Of a stretch of 64,000 nt of DNA, positions 45,205 to 55,093 are shown one piece after another. Location: NCBI RefSeq assembly GCF_947172395.1, contig NC_069097.1:15794142-15858141 (forward strand), in the 5' to 3' direction. Each line of letters starts with the position of its first letter. Within the stretch, counting starts at the first letter, position 1. A program made the translations under genes and the position numbers. This DNA is from Bicyclus anynana (taxonomy: Eukaryota; Arthropoda; Insecta; Lepidoptera; Nymphalidae). The notes beneath the pieces are model-generated. The model ran no database searches and had not been told where the DNA came from. It saw only the letters and a list, made by a program, of their open reading frames with translations.

Positions 45205-45330
45205 AAATCAAAATGCGTTTATTTCAAGTAGGCCAACATACACATATACTTACATTCACAGATTATTCTGAGAGGAGACTCGAGCTCAGCAGTGAGCCGA
45301 TAATGATATATGTGGGTTAATAATGAAGAT
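45205..45330 (+). repeat. LINE 3' tail fragments
   Basis: 45205-45235 (AAATGCGTTTATTTCAAGTA) is the start of the 26240-type 3' unit. 45258-45310 (ATTCTGAGAGGAGACTCGAG then CTCAGCAGTGAGCCGATAAT) is the tail seen at 24096 and 36885. Confidence 0.65.
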
Positions 45331-46039
45331 GACGACGAAACTACTTTTAGTTTATTTTTATCTAATTGAAAAATAAATATAATTTTATGTAGACAAAACA
45401 GGCAATGATTTCTAACGCCACAACAAAGTATAAAAATCTATATTTTTCTTTTTACTGAAGTTTCAATTACTTTCTAAGATTCGACATACATAATATACCA
45501 ACACGGCAAGTTAAATAAACACTTGTAATAATAATAATTAAATTTAAAATGTTAGCAACCTGACATGAAAACTTCCCTCTACCACAGTAAAGATATTACA
45601 AGCAGTATAATAACTCGGCCGTATTTTTGAAATAAATACCTACAGCCGCGCGGTACGTAAACATGTCCTAGGGCTGCCCGCCTGCAGCAATTTAATTACA
45701 TTTGCTAACTTTGTGTTTCCACTTAGTTTTGTGATTGTAAATAAACTTTTTTTATATAAACAAATAAAATACTTTGTAAATTGTAGTAAAATGGGAAGTG
45801 ATAAATAAAAATGCGTGTTTTTTGATTGGTTGATTTAATTAAGGCTGATACTACGTCAATGATCTTGAAGGATTGGTCGTATTCTTAAACATATTTATTT
45901 CGGTGATGCCATCTAGGTATTACCTCCACACTACGTAAACAAATAAAAAAAAAGATAAATACCTTCATGAAATTGTAGTGATTTAAAATAGATAATGAAA
46001 CAATGAACAAACGCACTAATTGTCCCTACGATACGATAG
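45331..46039. other. No gene seen
   Basis: AT-rich, single-copy-looking. No frame or repeat of note. Confidence 0.45.
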
Positions 46040-46305
46040 TTCCCCTAGATTTCTCTAGGATGCCATTATCAGATCCTGACATGAAAAAAATGGGACTAAC
46101 CTGAAAGAATATTCATCCAAACAAAAAAGAAACGGTTTACAAATGACGGAAATATCGCTGTAAATACAATACGATCCTTTTTGGAAGTCGGTCAAAATTC
46201 TTGTCACCAATGCCAAGCTGAGCAAAAGTTTTATGAGCTTGCACATTAAAGCGCATAAAATCCGCCATTTTGATTTTTTAAGAACTAAGTTACCCAGTGA
46301 CACTC
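46040..46305. repeat. Probable interspersed repeat
   Basis: GATGCCATTATCAGATCCTG, ACATGAAAAAAATGGGACTA, AAATGACGGAAATATCGCTG and GATCCTTTTTGGAAGTCGGT resemble a common lepidopteran repeat. The minus strand contains a splice-like TTCTTTCAG|GTTAGT at about 46097-46112, which I attribute to the repeat. Confidence 0.45.
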
Positions 46306-46969
46306 GGCCTATCTAGACGAGTCTAATGACATATCATTTATCAGTATGTGTGCTTGGCTAATTTGTTCGTAACACTCCCGAAGGTCGGCGCGGTCCGGGA
46401 GGGGGGTAACGATGCCCAGCGCGTACGACTTCACACCCGCGCAGTCCTTTCCTCCCGTCGCCCGCATACAACAACAAGTCATAACATTGTCTGTCGCGAC
46501 TGTCTTCACCCTACGATCACCCCATGTTCGAGGTGCGTAGGTATAGCTCGCGTTTCGACCTCTAGTATGAAGTCCAACTACTGGTTGTAATATCTTTACT
46601 GTGCCTCTACTATTATTATTTGAAATAATAATTGTAAGTTGTAGTTTCATTGAATAAAATATGAAACTTAATTTGCTTGTAAAAAATAATAAAATACAAT
46701 GTTCCATTTTGTATTTTCCATTATTTTAATGAAACTAAATACATTATTGTTTTAAAAACAGAGTGCTTCGCTCGAGCAATTAGCTAGACGGATTTAAAAC
46801 GTGAAAACTAAAAGCATATATACTCGTACAAATCAGTGCAGGTAATTGTATGATGAATGAAACAAAATATTAAAAAAGCATGCGTTGATTTTATTGAGTT
46901 GATGAACCAAAGAATAGTAAGGTTTTAAATTATCTTTCATTAAGATTTACAGAAGATTAAGAAGAGTTT
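46306..46969. other. GC-rich block 46380-46570, otherwise AT-rich
   Basis: CGGCGCGGTCCGGGAGGGGG and TCCCGTCGCCCGCATACAAC lie in opposing open frames of 80 and 132 codons, neither recognisable. It may be a GC-rich transposon fragment or a CpG-rich regulatory block. Confidence 0.35.
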
Positions 46970-47125
46970 GTTTGTTTGCTTGAACGCGCTAATCTCAGGA
47001 ACTGGTACGATTTGAAAAATTATTTCAGTGTTAGATAACCCATTTATCGAGATAGGCAATAGGCTATAATAATGGATGGGAATAACGGGAACCACGTGGG
47101 TGAAACCGCGCGGCTTCAGCTAGTT
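46970..47125 (-). mobile_element. 'GCCGCGCGGTTTCACCCGCG' family element, copy 3
   Basis: AACGCGCTAATCTCAGGAAC, ATTATTTCAGTGTTAGATAA, CCATTTATCGAGATAGGCAA, then CACGTGGGTGAAACCGCGCG and GCTTCAGCTAGT. Same orientation as 32345-32535. Confidence 0.75.
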
Positions 47126-48994
47126 TACTTTATAAATTGAAAGAAAACTGTAAATACTAGGCCATAATATCTGTTATAAAACAAGAATTTCCAAAAATAT
47201 ACGTCTTATAACGATTTAAAACATACTCCTGTTGCTTTTGTCTTTATATTAGGAAACTAATTAAATTAGCTTTGTCAGAGTTGTTATTAGAGCAAATAAC
47301 ATACCATTAACCCAGCTTCAATCAAAATGCAACTGGCCCAAACGTCCCGTCTGTGTCATTTCACACTCCATTAAAACACTGAAGAGGCACTTTGTTGAGG
47401 AAGCGATGAGTTTCAGTGATATACGAGTATATCTGTTCTATGGGAATAAAATGCAATACATGTCAATATCAGCATATTCATTGTAATATTGAGACGTTTC
47501 CTAATAGCAGAAAACAAAACATATTTTACACGGACTGAAACCTTAAAGCAGGTTCATGACATACCTTTAGATATTATCTTTATAAAACATATTTCTAACA
47601 TATGTCTTCGGCTTATATAAATAAGTACCGCTTACGAGCCTGCACTCATTTGATGAGACGCATTATTAATTACAATATTTTTGTATATGATAATCAAATT
47701 CAGGATGGCTATGTACATAGCCTAGGCTAACTAGCTGAAAATATGAAGATGTATGTACTCTCCATTTGTGACTCTGAGAGTTGGACTTAGAGACAAAGTC
47801 GCGGGCGCGAAGATAGAGCAAGAGGACATAGAGGGTAATGTTATGTTGAACAACACAGAGGTTATGGAAGATACGTTAGAATTTCATTACTTAGCGAACA
47901 TACGACATGTTTGTACCATGAAATATAAAAGGCGTATAATATAACGCATTACATTACTCAACTCAAAACAAAGGCCGACGTAAGCGCGTTGCTGTGTGTT
48001 TTGTTTTGATAAAAGTGGGGGGGGGGGGGGGGCTTTATTTGCATTGCCCCAGGTCGGGCGCCGAATAAACGGTTATTGCCCACCTACAGTGGCTCGTTTG
48101 CAAAATTGGTTATTATTTATTTTTATTAGTTTTCGCGCTGTTTTTGTTTCTATAATGATATTGTCTGGTCGCTAGCGCAATGTTAGTCTGGCGTTTTTTT
48201 TTGTGATGTAGGTATGTAAAATATATTTATTTATTTTTCTAATTATTACAATCAGTTTTATAAAATGTACAATCGCAATGCAAGCATAATCAGTTTGAAA
48301 CTCCAAACAAAGCATTAACTATCTGTTATAAAACCGCACAAAAACGTGTTTCAATAGTTTCTAAGATTAAGACAGACAGACGAATACTCTTGTTTAACCA
48401 TTTAGCGTCGAGTCATCGTCATATCTGTTTCAATCTATTGGAAGAAGCCTGCTACAAAAGTGGGACTTGAAAAAGTTTACGAAAACAATCGTGATTCCGT
48501 ACGAATCTCACAATTGGTGTAGTCTGTGGTGCAGTCATTAGCTGCACAATCTGCCGCCTGCACAATATTTCACTGTGACCCAGAAAGTGTTCGCCGGGTG
48601 GGTGGAGAGAGGGGGGCAGCCAATTAAATGTCAGCCGCTTCCTTATCGAGAGTCGTAGCGGTTGACGTCTCGCCAGTTTTTGCTTGTACTACTACTTATT
48701 TCCCCAAGGACCTGGTCAGGCTCGTCACGGTCAGTGCGAGCGTGTCAGGGTAGTACTATAGTTCATCGACATTTCCCATTGTGGTCTACAGCTTTGACAG
48801 AATTTTGAACTAAATTTCAACTGTGTATTTAACACGGTTTACAGCTTTGCACACTGACAGACGTATAGCACGGGTCTTTGCACGGGACACTAAAAAGAAC
48901 AAAGAATAACTTATGAAAAACAAATAATGATGTATCTAAGCCTAGTCAACCCTGGTAAAACAAATCGAAAAATACTTTAATTTTAATGGTTTTA
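47126..48994. other. No gene seen; G-run and GC block inside
   Basis: 47753-47944 is a 63-codon frame (GLRDKVAGAKIEQEDIEGNV) that I do not recognise. 48540-48740 is GC-richer, with no repeat match. A weak recursive-splice-like GATGTAG|GTATGT lies at 48205-48217. Confidence 0.4.
48019..48032 (+). repeat. Poly(G) run, G14
   Basis: Fourteen consecutive G residues in otherwise AT-rich DNA, following ATAAAAGT. Potentially length-unstable and quadruplex-prone. The length in the assembly may be unreliable. Confidence 0.85.
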
Positions 48995-49383
48995 CTAGCG
49001 GACGCCCGCGACTTTGTCCGCGTGGAATTTAGTTTTTCACAATTCCCTCTGGAACCATGGATTTTTCCGGGATAAAAAGTAGCCTATGTGGTAATCCAGG
49101 CTATAATATATCTCAATACTTTCAGCAAATTCAGTTCAGTAGTCGAGGCGTGAAAGACTAACAAACAAACATTCATATCATCAAATTATCAGTTTTCGCA
49201 AATCTCGGGAAACCATGGATTTTTTCGGGATAAAATGGCCTATGTGTTAATCCAGAGTAAAATCTATTTCCATTCCAAATTTCAGACAAATCGCTTCAGT
49301 AATAGCGACGTTAAAGAGTAACAATCATCAAACAAACATCCAAACATCCATACAAACTTTCGCGTTTATAATATTAGTAGGAT
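48995..49383 (+). mobile_element. 'ACTAGCGGACGCC' family element, dimeric, ~389 bp
   Basis: TACTAGCGGACGCCCGCGAC start and TTTCGCGTTTATAATATTAG end. Contains the CATGGATTTTT-CGGGATAAAA unit twice. Same dimer structure as 35897-36292, with the same junction TCATATCATCAAA-TATCAGT, so dimerisation predates the spread of this subfamily. Confidence 0.8.
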
Positions 49384-49794
49384 GCTCAGTTTTCGCCCTT
49401 AGTCTCTTTTATTTCTTTTTTATTAGTAGGTATATATATTGAGCCTTTGGATCTTTTTTTTTAAATTTGAATTCTATCCTTGAAGTTGGAGTCCACAATA
49501 GACAATAGCCTCTTCTCATTGCGGCGAGAGGAGTGCAACACAAAAGTATGCAATTACTTATTCCACGCTCAATACATTCCTCCTCCAGCTTCCCTGCGCC
49601 GACAGACAGTTCGATATCGAATTTCTCGCTCGTGTTACAAAAGTAATATAATATGTATCCGGTGTAGCGAAAATAGCGCTATTTAGGTTAGCTTTAACTC
49701 GTACGTAACTTCCACTTTTATTAAGTGTGGACTGTGGAACAACCCTTGGAGGCTAGATAGATGTAACTTAATTAAATAAGAGTTAACATTAGAT
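49384..49794. other. No gene seen
   Basis: 49480-49686 is a 68-codon frame without features. A pyrimidine tract plus TAGTAG|GTATAT at about 49405-49435 is a weak recursive-splice-like site. Confidence 0.35.
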
Positions 49795-49935
49795 TTTTGT
49801 TTGTTTGTTACGCATAGGCTTCTGAACTACTGCATTTTGAAAATTCTTTTACCAATGGAAAGTTATGTTATCAGCGAGTAACATATAGACTTTATTTTAC
49901 TCCCGTATTCCCATGCAATTCGTGGAACTATACGA
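49795..49935 (-). repeat. TE-derived repeat fragment
   Basis: TTGTTTGTTTGTTACGCATA, TTCTGAACTACTGCATTTTG, AATTCTTTTACCAATGGAAA, CCCGTATTCCCATGCAATTC. This is the generic right half of the lepidopteran elements with 'gaac-tact...aaattctttcacc', in reverse orientation. Confidence 0.55.
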
Positions 49936-50289
49936 GTTCAACAAATTGCGGTAAATAGTATAAATACTCGTAGCGGTGTTTTCACTCAATTATAACATGA
50001 TTCATTGATTTCAGGAACTGATAAAATAAAACTCTCAAAACAGTGCTGCTAATTATCATGACCTTGCAGCCAAAAATTCCTGACAATATATCGGCAACTT
50101 GTTGTTCAAAGTAGTAACTATAAAATCTTTTATTTGGGATATCTCAACTCAGGATAAAGCTTGTGTAAACGTTGAAGCAGTATAAACCAGGGGCACAAGC
50201 TAGCGAGCTATAAATATCACTTAACTAGAGCTAACTGAAACAAAGTGTCCGCAAAGTGCAATTAAAGGTCTCCGCTGGAGAAATAATTT

Positions 50290-50400
50290 CCATAAATAAA
50301 GCAACTTCTGTTTACTTTCCACTCCGCTGCAGCACGTTGCACCTGAACGTGCTTCGACGACGACGCGGGGCAAAGCGGGGCATAGCGGGGCATCTTGGGG
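50290..50400 (+). other. Duplicated non-coding module, copy 1, plus 10-bp tandem
   Basis: CATAAATAAAGCAACTTCTG, TTTACTTTCCACTCCGCTGC, AGCACGTTGCACCTGAACGT and GCTTCG match 51731-51806. Immediately after it (50366-50400) comes a tandem GCGGGGCA-A/TA unit repeated about three times. No TE hallmarks. Confidence 0.5.
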
Positions 50401-50753
50401 TTACGAGGGCATTGCCCTGACATTTTTGTAAACTATATTTTTTGGGTCCTAGGAGCGAAGTAATGAAAAATGGTGCAAAACGAGAAAAAATATTTTTTTA
50501 CAGCTTAGGTTACGTGCGCTGCGTCAAAGTATTAAAAGTTATGTAACAATCCAAACACGAGTAAAGCCGCGTGGCACAGTATAGCTAGTGTAAGAATATA
50601 ACATTCTCCAAGAAGCCTCAAATGTTTTTAATATTATGACTCGTAGTTATTTGTTATGCAAAGCTGCAACATTATTGCTTGCATCACTAGTACATGTATT
50701 GAATACCAGGAAAAATTCTTTAGTACACGAAGCTGTAAGCGCTATTGGTCTAA

Positions 50754-51231
50754 GATCCGGCATTAGAAACATATACCCTCATCTGTTATCCATTATTGCT
50801 AGGAAATAAATGATAGATAATAATGTTCACAGTGACACATTGCAAATAGGTTGCTAGTTAAATTGCGGCCAAACACATTTTTCATACAAATCAAATGCAA
50901 CCTAATAACCAGTTTAATTAAGCATAAAATAAGCTTTCATTTGACATATTAGATAACTAAATAACTGATGAGGGTATATAAATAACAATACTTAAATGTT
51001 TATATTTGGCAACCCCACAGATGCAAAGTGAAAGCCTTTACTTTTTTAATTCTTAAACTAGTGTAAGATTTCATTTAATAAACCAATGAGGGAAAGAGAT
51101 CATTTAATACTGTTCGGCCGCAATTTATTTAGGCAAACTGTGCGCAATGTTCCAATGTGAATATTTTCTGGCATTTATTTCTTATCCCAATTAAATAACA
51201 GATGAGGGTATATATTTCTTATACCGGATTC
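50754..51231. mobile_element. Long-TIR element, ~480 bp
   Basis: Left arm (50754-50875): GATCCGGCATTAGAAACATA, TACCCTCATCTGTTATC, GGAAATAAATGATAGA, AAATTGCGGCCAAACAC. The right arm (51111-51231) is its diverged reverse complement: GTTCGGCCGCAATTTATTTA, AAATAACAGATGAGGGTATA, TACCGGATTC. Arms are about 120 bp. A further direct copy of the inner motif (AACTGATGAGGGTATATAAA) lies inside at 50966-50985. No transposase frame. Foldback-type DNA element. Confidence 0.65.
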
Positions 51232-51324
51232 CGTACTATATAGATCGTAAATCGTCTGTCAGCGCAAGCTCACGACGCTGCTTTTGTGGGATTTGGCATT
51301 CTTAAAGGATATTGTTAGGCTTAT

Positions 51325-51670
51325 TATGAAACTGATGTGTTTCTTTGTTTGATTGAACGCACTTTTCTCAGGAACTATCGAACTATCGGAATCGAACTGG
51401 AAACTTCGTTTTGTTTTGATAATCCATTTATTGAGAAATGTTATATGGCCAATAGAAGCGGAGCATCAATGGAAAATGTTCCAAAAATGGGAAAAATAAG
51501 GGCTCTTTTTTGCGGGCTTGCGTGCGCTCGTAAACATTTAAAGCTACGAAAACGTGTCCTTACACATGTTTTCATTTAAAAGTTCTAATAAAACTCCACG
51601 ACAATATATTTTAAGGCTGACTTTTGTCAACTTCCACGCGAACAAAATCGCAGGGGTCTGCTAGTGGAGG
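51325..51670 (-). mobile_element. Element related to the 'GCCGCGCGGTTTCACCCGCG' and 'GGTCGTAGCGTG' families
   Basis: Left: TTTCTTTGTTTGATTGAACG, CACTTTTCTCAGGAACTATC, CCATTTATTGAGAAATGTTA, AATAGAAGCGGAGCATCAAT. Right: CTTCCACGCGAACAAAATCG then CAGGGGTCTGCTAGT. A complete-looking non-autonomous element. An 80-codon frame inside is not a gene. Confidence 0.65.
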
Positions 51671-51730
51671 TCAATCTCAGCACGTTGTCTATCGTTATAA
51701 ATCGCATAAAGCAAAACAATAAATGTGGAC

Positions 51731-51806
51731 AATGCCATGAATAAAGTTTCGTTTAGTTTCCATTTTGCTGCAACACGTGGCATCTAAACGTGCTCCGGCT
51801 GCGAGG
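51731..51806 (+). other. Duplicated non-coding module, copy 2
   Basis: TGAATAAAGTTTCGTTTAGT, TTCCATTTTGCTGCAACACG and TGGCATCTAAACGTGCTCCG align with 50290-50370 in direct orientation, 1.44 kb downstream. A GC-rich segment (51807-51870) follows in both cases but does not align well. Confidence 0.5.
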
Positions 51807-51870
51807 GTAAACTCGGTCAAACTGCGCCACCGTGGGACCAGGCCGGCGCGCGGGGCTCTCGCTAGCCTCA

Positions 51871-52134
51871 TTAACTCATAAAGCGAAATTCAAAATGGCA
51901 GCTAGTCAAATGGAAGGGAATCGTTTGCTCTTCAGTTTATGAGCTGAACTTTTTGTATACATATTTCGCTTTAAAGTTGATAAATTATTTTTATGATGGG
52001 TTTGACGATTATTTTTAAAAATAGTCCGAATTTTATAACGACTTCGTCCGCATAGAATCAGTTTTTCACAAATCCCGCAGAAATCAAGGATATTTTATAT
52101 TTTAATCATGGGCATCATGGATTATCTATACTAT
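51871..52134. other. Mostly single copy; repeat scrap
   Basis: 52040-52100 (ACGACTTCGTCCGCATAGAA, TTTTTCACAAATCCCGCAG) is a short 'ACTAGCGGACGCC' family remnant. Confidence 0.5.
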
Positions 52135-52712
52135 CTATACTAATATTATAAAGAGGTAAAGTTTGTAAGTTTGTAAGTTTGTCACATTTTTTAAATGGGG
52201 TAATCTTCGGAACTACTGGTCCGATTTTAAAAATTCTTTCACCAGTAGAATGCTACATTATCGGGGAGTGCTATAGGCTATATTTTATATTGGTATCATA
52301 TATATTAGCCGAGTTATCACAGTTTTTGTCATACAGGTCGGACCGAAAATCCTCTTAGGCAGACTTATTCGCATGCGCTGCCTTAACCATTGTGTAAAAT
52401 TGAAATTAATGTATGGAGGCTTTATGTATCTTTAAAAGTTCTACAAAAAAGTCCGCGACACCATATACCTATCTTCTATACATTAGCAGATATAGTGCCT
52501 TTTGTGTTTTAAAAATTATTAATTTTATATACTTAGGTTTGCGTCATTATTTATGCTACTTAACTTAAATCCTTATCAAAATAAATTATTTAATAATCAC
52601 AAGGATGTTATGGAGATAAGATTTGCCCTTTATAGTATGTTAATTAGTTAAATAGTTTCGGAGATAATACAAAATTTCTAAAAGGCGGAATGCCGCTTAT
52701 GTTTAAGCGCCA
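52135..52712 (+). mobile_element. ~575-bp element, direct copy 1
   Basis: CTATACTAATATTATAAAGA, GGTAAAGTTTGTAAG, ACTGGTCCGATTTTAAAAAT, CATACAGGTCGG and AAAATTTCTAAAAG match 53389-53960 at about 95% identity, offset about 1250 bp. The start is the hallmark of a very common lepidopteran element. An extra GTAAGTTT unit sits near the left end. Confidence 0.75.
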
Positions 52713-53388
52713 ACCGCCAAATTAAGTTGAACCTTCCTCTATAGGTTTCTACGTATTTTATAGGGATCAGCATTTTTGGTTACTAAACTCTATGTAGGCG
52801 TTTTATCCATTTACCAATAGATGGCGTTGAGCAAAAACACCATATTTTTGTACGGCGCTAGGGAGATTTATGCCGACTACATGATGATCGAAATTGATTG
52901 TTCATACATTGGTGTTGTTGGTGAAAAATTTACTTAGATTTTGGCAAGTCGATGTTAATTGTTAATGATAATGTTCATTGTTCTACTTCTAGGCACGTAC
53001 CACGTAGGTAGTTAAAGTTAGCTAGGTACTGTTTGTCTGACTCTGTCTATTTACGTATTTGCTTTTTAGATTTAGAACTAGAGATTAGAGACATACTTTA
53101 AGTTTTAATTTATAGTTTAGATACGTCGTACTTTCTTTGTTTAGGTTCAGGTAATCAGGTTTAAACTTTAAATTCAAATAAATAATTTGTAATTTTATTT
53201 TATTCGTTTCGTTTCGAATTTCGACTTTCGTCATACGTATTTCGTGTAATTAGTTATTATTTCGTTTTATGGTATTATTTCGATTGTTGTGTATATAAAT
53301 TAATTAAAACTTAGTAAGTGTAATTATAGTGTTTTGTGTTAACTTAATTTTGTAAAAGATATACATACGTAGTCTATATCTATACTTT
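52713..53388. other. 676-bp spacer between the direct copies
   Basis: AT-rich, with TTCCTCTATAGGTTTCTACG at the left, CAATAGATGGCGTTGAGC inside, and a poly(A)-signal-like AATAAATAATTTGTAATTTT at 53178-53197. It may be internal sequence of a composite element or a separate insertion (an LTR was considered but no TG...CA ends are clear). Confidence 0.35.
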
Positions 53389-53960
53389 CTATACTAATAT
53401 TATAAAGAGGTAAAGTTTGTAAGTTTGTCACATTTTTTAAATGGGGTAATCTTCGGAACTTCTGGTCCGATTTTAAAAATTCTTTCACCAGTAGAATGCT
53501 ACATTATCGGGGAGTGCTATAGGTTATATTTTATATTGGTATCATATATATTAGCCGAGTTATCACAGTTTTTGTCATACAGGTCGGACTTAAAATCCTC
53601 TTATACAGACTTATTCGCATGCGCTGCCTTAACTATTGTGTAAAATTGAAATTAATATATGGAGACTTTATGTATCTTTAAAAGTTCTACAAAAAAGTCC
53701 GCGACACCATATATCTATCTTCTATATATTAGCAGATATAGTACCTTTTGTGTTATAAAAATTATTAATTTTATATACTTAGGTTTACGTCATTATTTAT
53801 ACAACTAAACTTTAATCCTTATTAAAATAAATTATTTAATAATCACAAGGATATTATAGAGATAAGATTTGCCCTTTACAGTATGTTAATTACTTAAATA
53901 GTTTCGGAGATAATACAAAATTTCTAAAAGACGCAGAAATTCCGCTATATGACGCCCGGC
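53389..53960 (+). mobile_element. ~570-bp element, direct copy 2
   Basis: Near-duplicate of 52135-52712. Its right neighbour (53950-54133) is the reverse complement of a third, more diverged copy of the same left end. Confidence 0.75.
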
Positions 53961-54133
53961 GCTTTCATTAACGTAGTTCCCGTTCCCGTATGAATATGGG
54001 GATCAAACATAGCCTATGACACTCGCAAATAACGTAGCTTTCTATTGGTGAAACAATTTTCCAAATCGGTCCAGTAGATCCAGAGATTACCTCCTACAAC
54101 CACACGAACTTTACCTCTTTATATTATTAGCAT
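53950..54133 (-). mobile_element. Inverted third copy of the same element end
   Basis: The minus strand reads CTATGCTAATATAATAAAGA, GGTAAAGTTCGTGTGGTTGT, TACTGGACCGATTTGGAAAA, CGGGAACGGGAACTACGTTA and GCGCCGGGCGTC, homologous to the left end of 53389. With 53389 it forms a roughly 745-bp inverted-repeat unit. Confidence 0.65.
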
Positions 54134-54134
54134 A

Positions 54135-54628
54135 GAAGTCTCTATTTCTCTTGGTCATACTACCACTCTCGAAGGACTGGACCGATTTTGCTAAGGGTAG
54201 GGGTAAGATAGAAAAGTTACAGGGTAGGGTAAGGTACGGGTAGGGTAGGGTAGGCTTAGGGCCGGGTTTAGGGTAGTGGTAGGGTAGGGGTAGAGGTAGG
54301 GTAGTGGTAGGGTCGGGGTAGAGGTAGGGTAGAGGTACGGGTAGGATAGGGAAGTGGCAGGGTAGGGGTAGGATAGGCGTGAGATAGGGGTACGGGTGGG
54401 ATAGGGGTAGGAAAGGGATAGGGTACGGGGAGGGTACGGGTAGGATTGGGGTAGGGTATAGGTAAGGTAGGGGTAGGGTAGGGGTAGGGTTGGGGCAGTG
54501 GTAGGGTTGGGGTAGTGATAGGGTAGGGGTATGGTAGGGGTAGGGTAGGTTAGGTTAGGTTAGGGGGTAGTAGTAAAATTGACATCGAATTTTACGCAGA
54601 CGAAGTCGCGGGCGTCCGCTAGTTGATG
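54135..54628 (-). mobile_element. 'ACTAGCGGACGCC' family element carrying a minisatellite
   Basis: The minus strand begins ACTAGCGGACGCCCGCGACT and TCGTCTGCGTAAAATTCGAT, then runs into the minisatellite (54194-54570), and ends at TTAGCAAAATCGGTCCAGTC and CTTCGAGAGTGGTAGTATGA. Internal tandem repeats are reported for lepidopteran MINE/Helitron-like elements, and this fits that pattern (family knowledge, not verified). Confidence 0.6.
54194..54570 (+). repeat. G-rich minisatellite (GGGTAGGGGTAG)n ending in (TTAGG)3
   Basis: About 375 bp of irregular GGGTAGGGGTAG-type units with variants (GGTACGG, GGTAGTGG, GGATAGG). Near its right end, 54550-54564 is exactly three TTAGG units, the insect telomere repeat. 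The strand asymmetry makes it quadruplex-prone. It lies inside an interspersed element, so it is unlikely to be a true telomere. Confidence 0.85.
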
Positions 54629-54929
54629 ATAAAATGCCTATAGGTATGTTGCTCAATAACCTTCTCTATCTTTTTTTATTACAATCGAATTACAGCCGAT
54701 CAAAATATTAACTTGGACAAATAGACAGACATAATATTTTTAAAATGTTTTTGTTTTAACAGCCCTTGAGAAAACAGCAAAATTTTGAAATCACAGACAG
54801 ACACTTCAATTTAATTCATACGATTTAATATAATATGTGGTCCGAATTTTCTTGATCATCATTATAGACTATACTTGTTGGCGTATTTAATCTGATATCG
54901 AATAATGTAATTCATTTGCTAATTATGTA
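54629..54929. other. No gene seen
   Basis: AT-rich. Contains a pyrimidine tract (TTCTCTATCTTTTTTTATTA) at about 54662-54681 but no exon-like sequence after it. Confidence 0.4.
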
Positions 54930-54950
54930 TTTTTTGTTTCAGGTATGAAC
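54928..54950 (+). promoter_or_regulatory. Strong 3' splice site fused to a 5' splice site (recursive-splice candidate)
   Basis: TATTTTTTGTTTCAG is followed directly by GTATGA: AG at 54941-54942, GT at 54943-54944. A second donor-like CAG|GTGATT lies at 54978-54986, the kind of downstream donor that can define a recursive-splice exon. Same strand as the site at 6478. Alternatively it is the acceptor of an ordinary exon (next entry). Confidence 0.4.
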
Positions 54951-55093
54951 CGTTAATCGACAATCTATTTTTGGATTCAGGTGATTTTAAATATCGTATA
55001 ACTTTAAGAAACCTTAACCTTACCTTTCATGTTGTCAATAATGTAGACGTATTGACGTTGTTAGCGTTAAAAATATACAAATATATATTTTAA
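54943..55093 (+). other. Candidate exon (unconfirmed), 49 codons to a stop
   Basis: From 54944 the frame is open for 49 codons to TAA at 55091-55093, starting YEPLIDNLFLDSGDFKYRIT and continuing LRNLNLTFHVVNNVDVLTLL. Given the good acceptor immediately upstream, this is either a coding exon, a decayed exon, or chance. The 'GDFKYRITLRNLNL' text faintly recalls insect JHBP/takeout-type proteins. I would not assign it without a search. Confidence 0.2.

Noticed and set aside
46095..46125. Minus-strand acceptor/donor fusion TTCTTTCAG|GTTAGT
   Set aside because: It lies in what looks like a dispersed repeat, so the motif is probably a property of the repeat rather than of the locus.
48195..49435. 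Further recursive-splice-like sites at 48211 and 49429 (+)
   Set aside because: Pyrimidine tracts are interrupted and the donors (GTATGT, GTATAT) are partly explained by AT-rich sequence. They are too weak to list as features.
52713..53388. Solo LTR or LTR-retrotransposon interior between the direct repeats
   Set aside because: The flanking direct repeats begin with a well-known non-LTR-type repeat end, lack TG...CA termini, and there is no primer-binding site or gag/pol frame.
54550..54564. True telomere or chromosome end
   Set aside because: Only three TTAGG units, embedded in an interspersed element with unique DNA on both sides.
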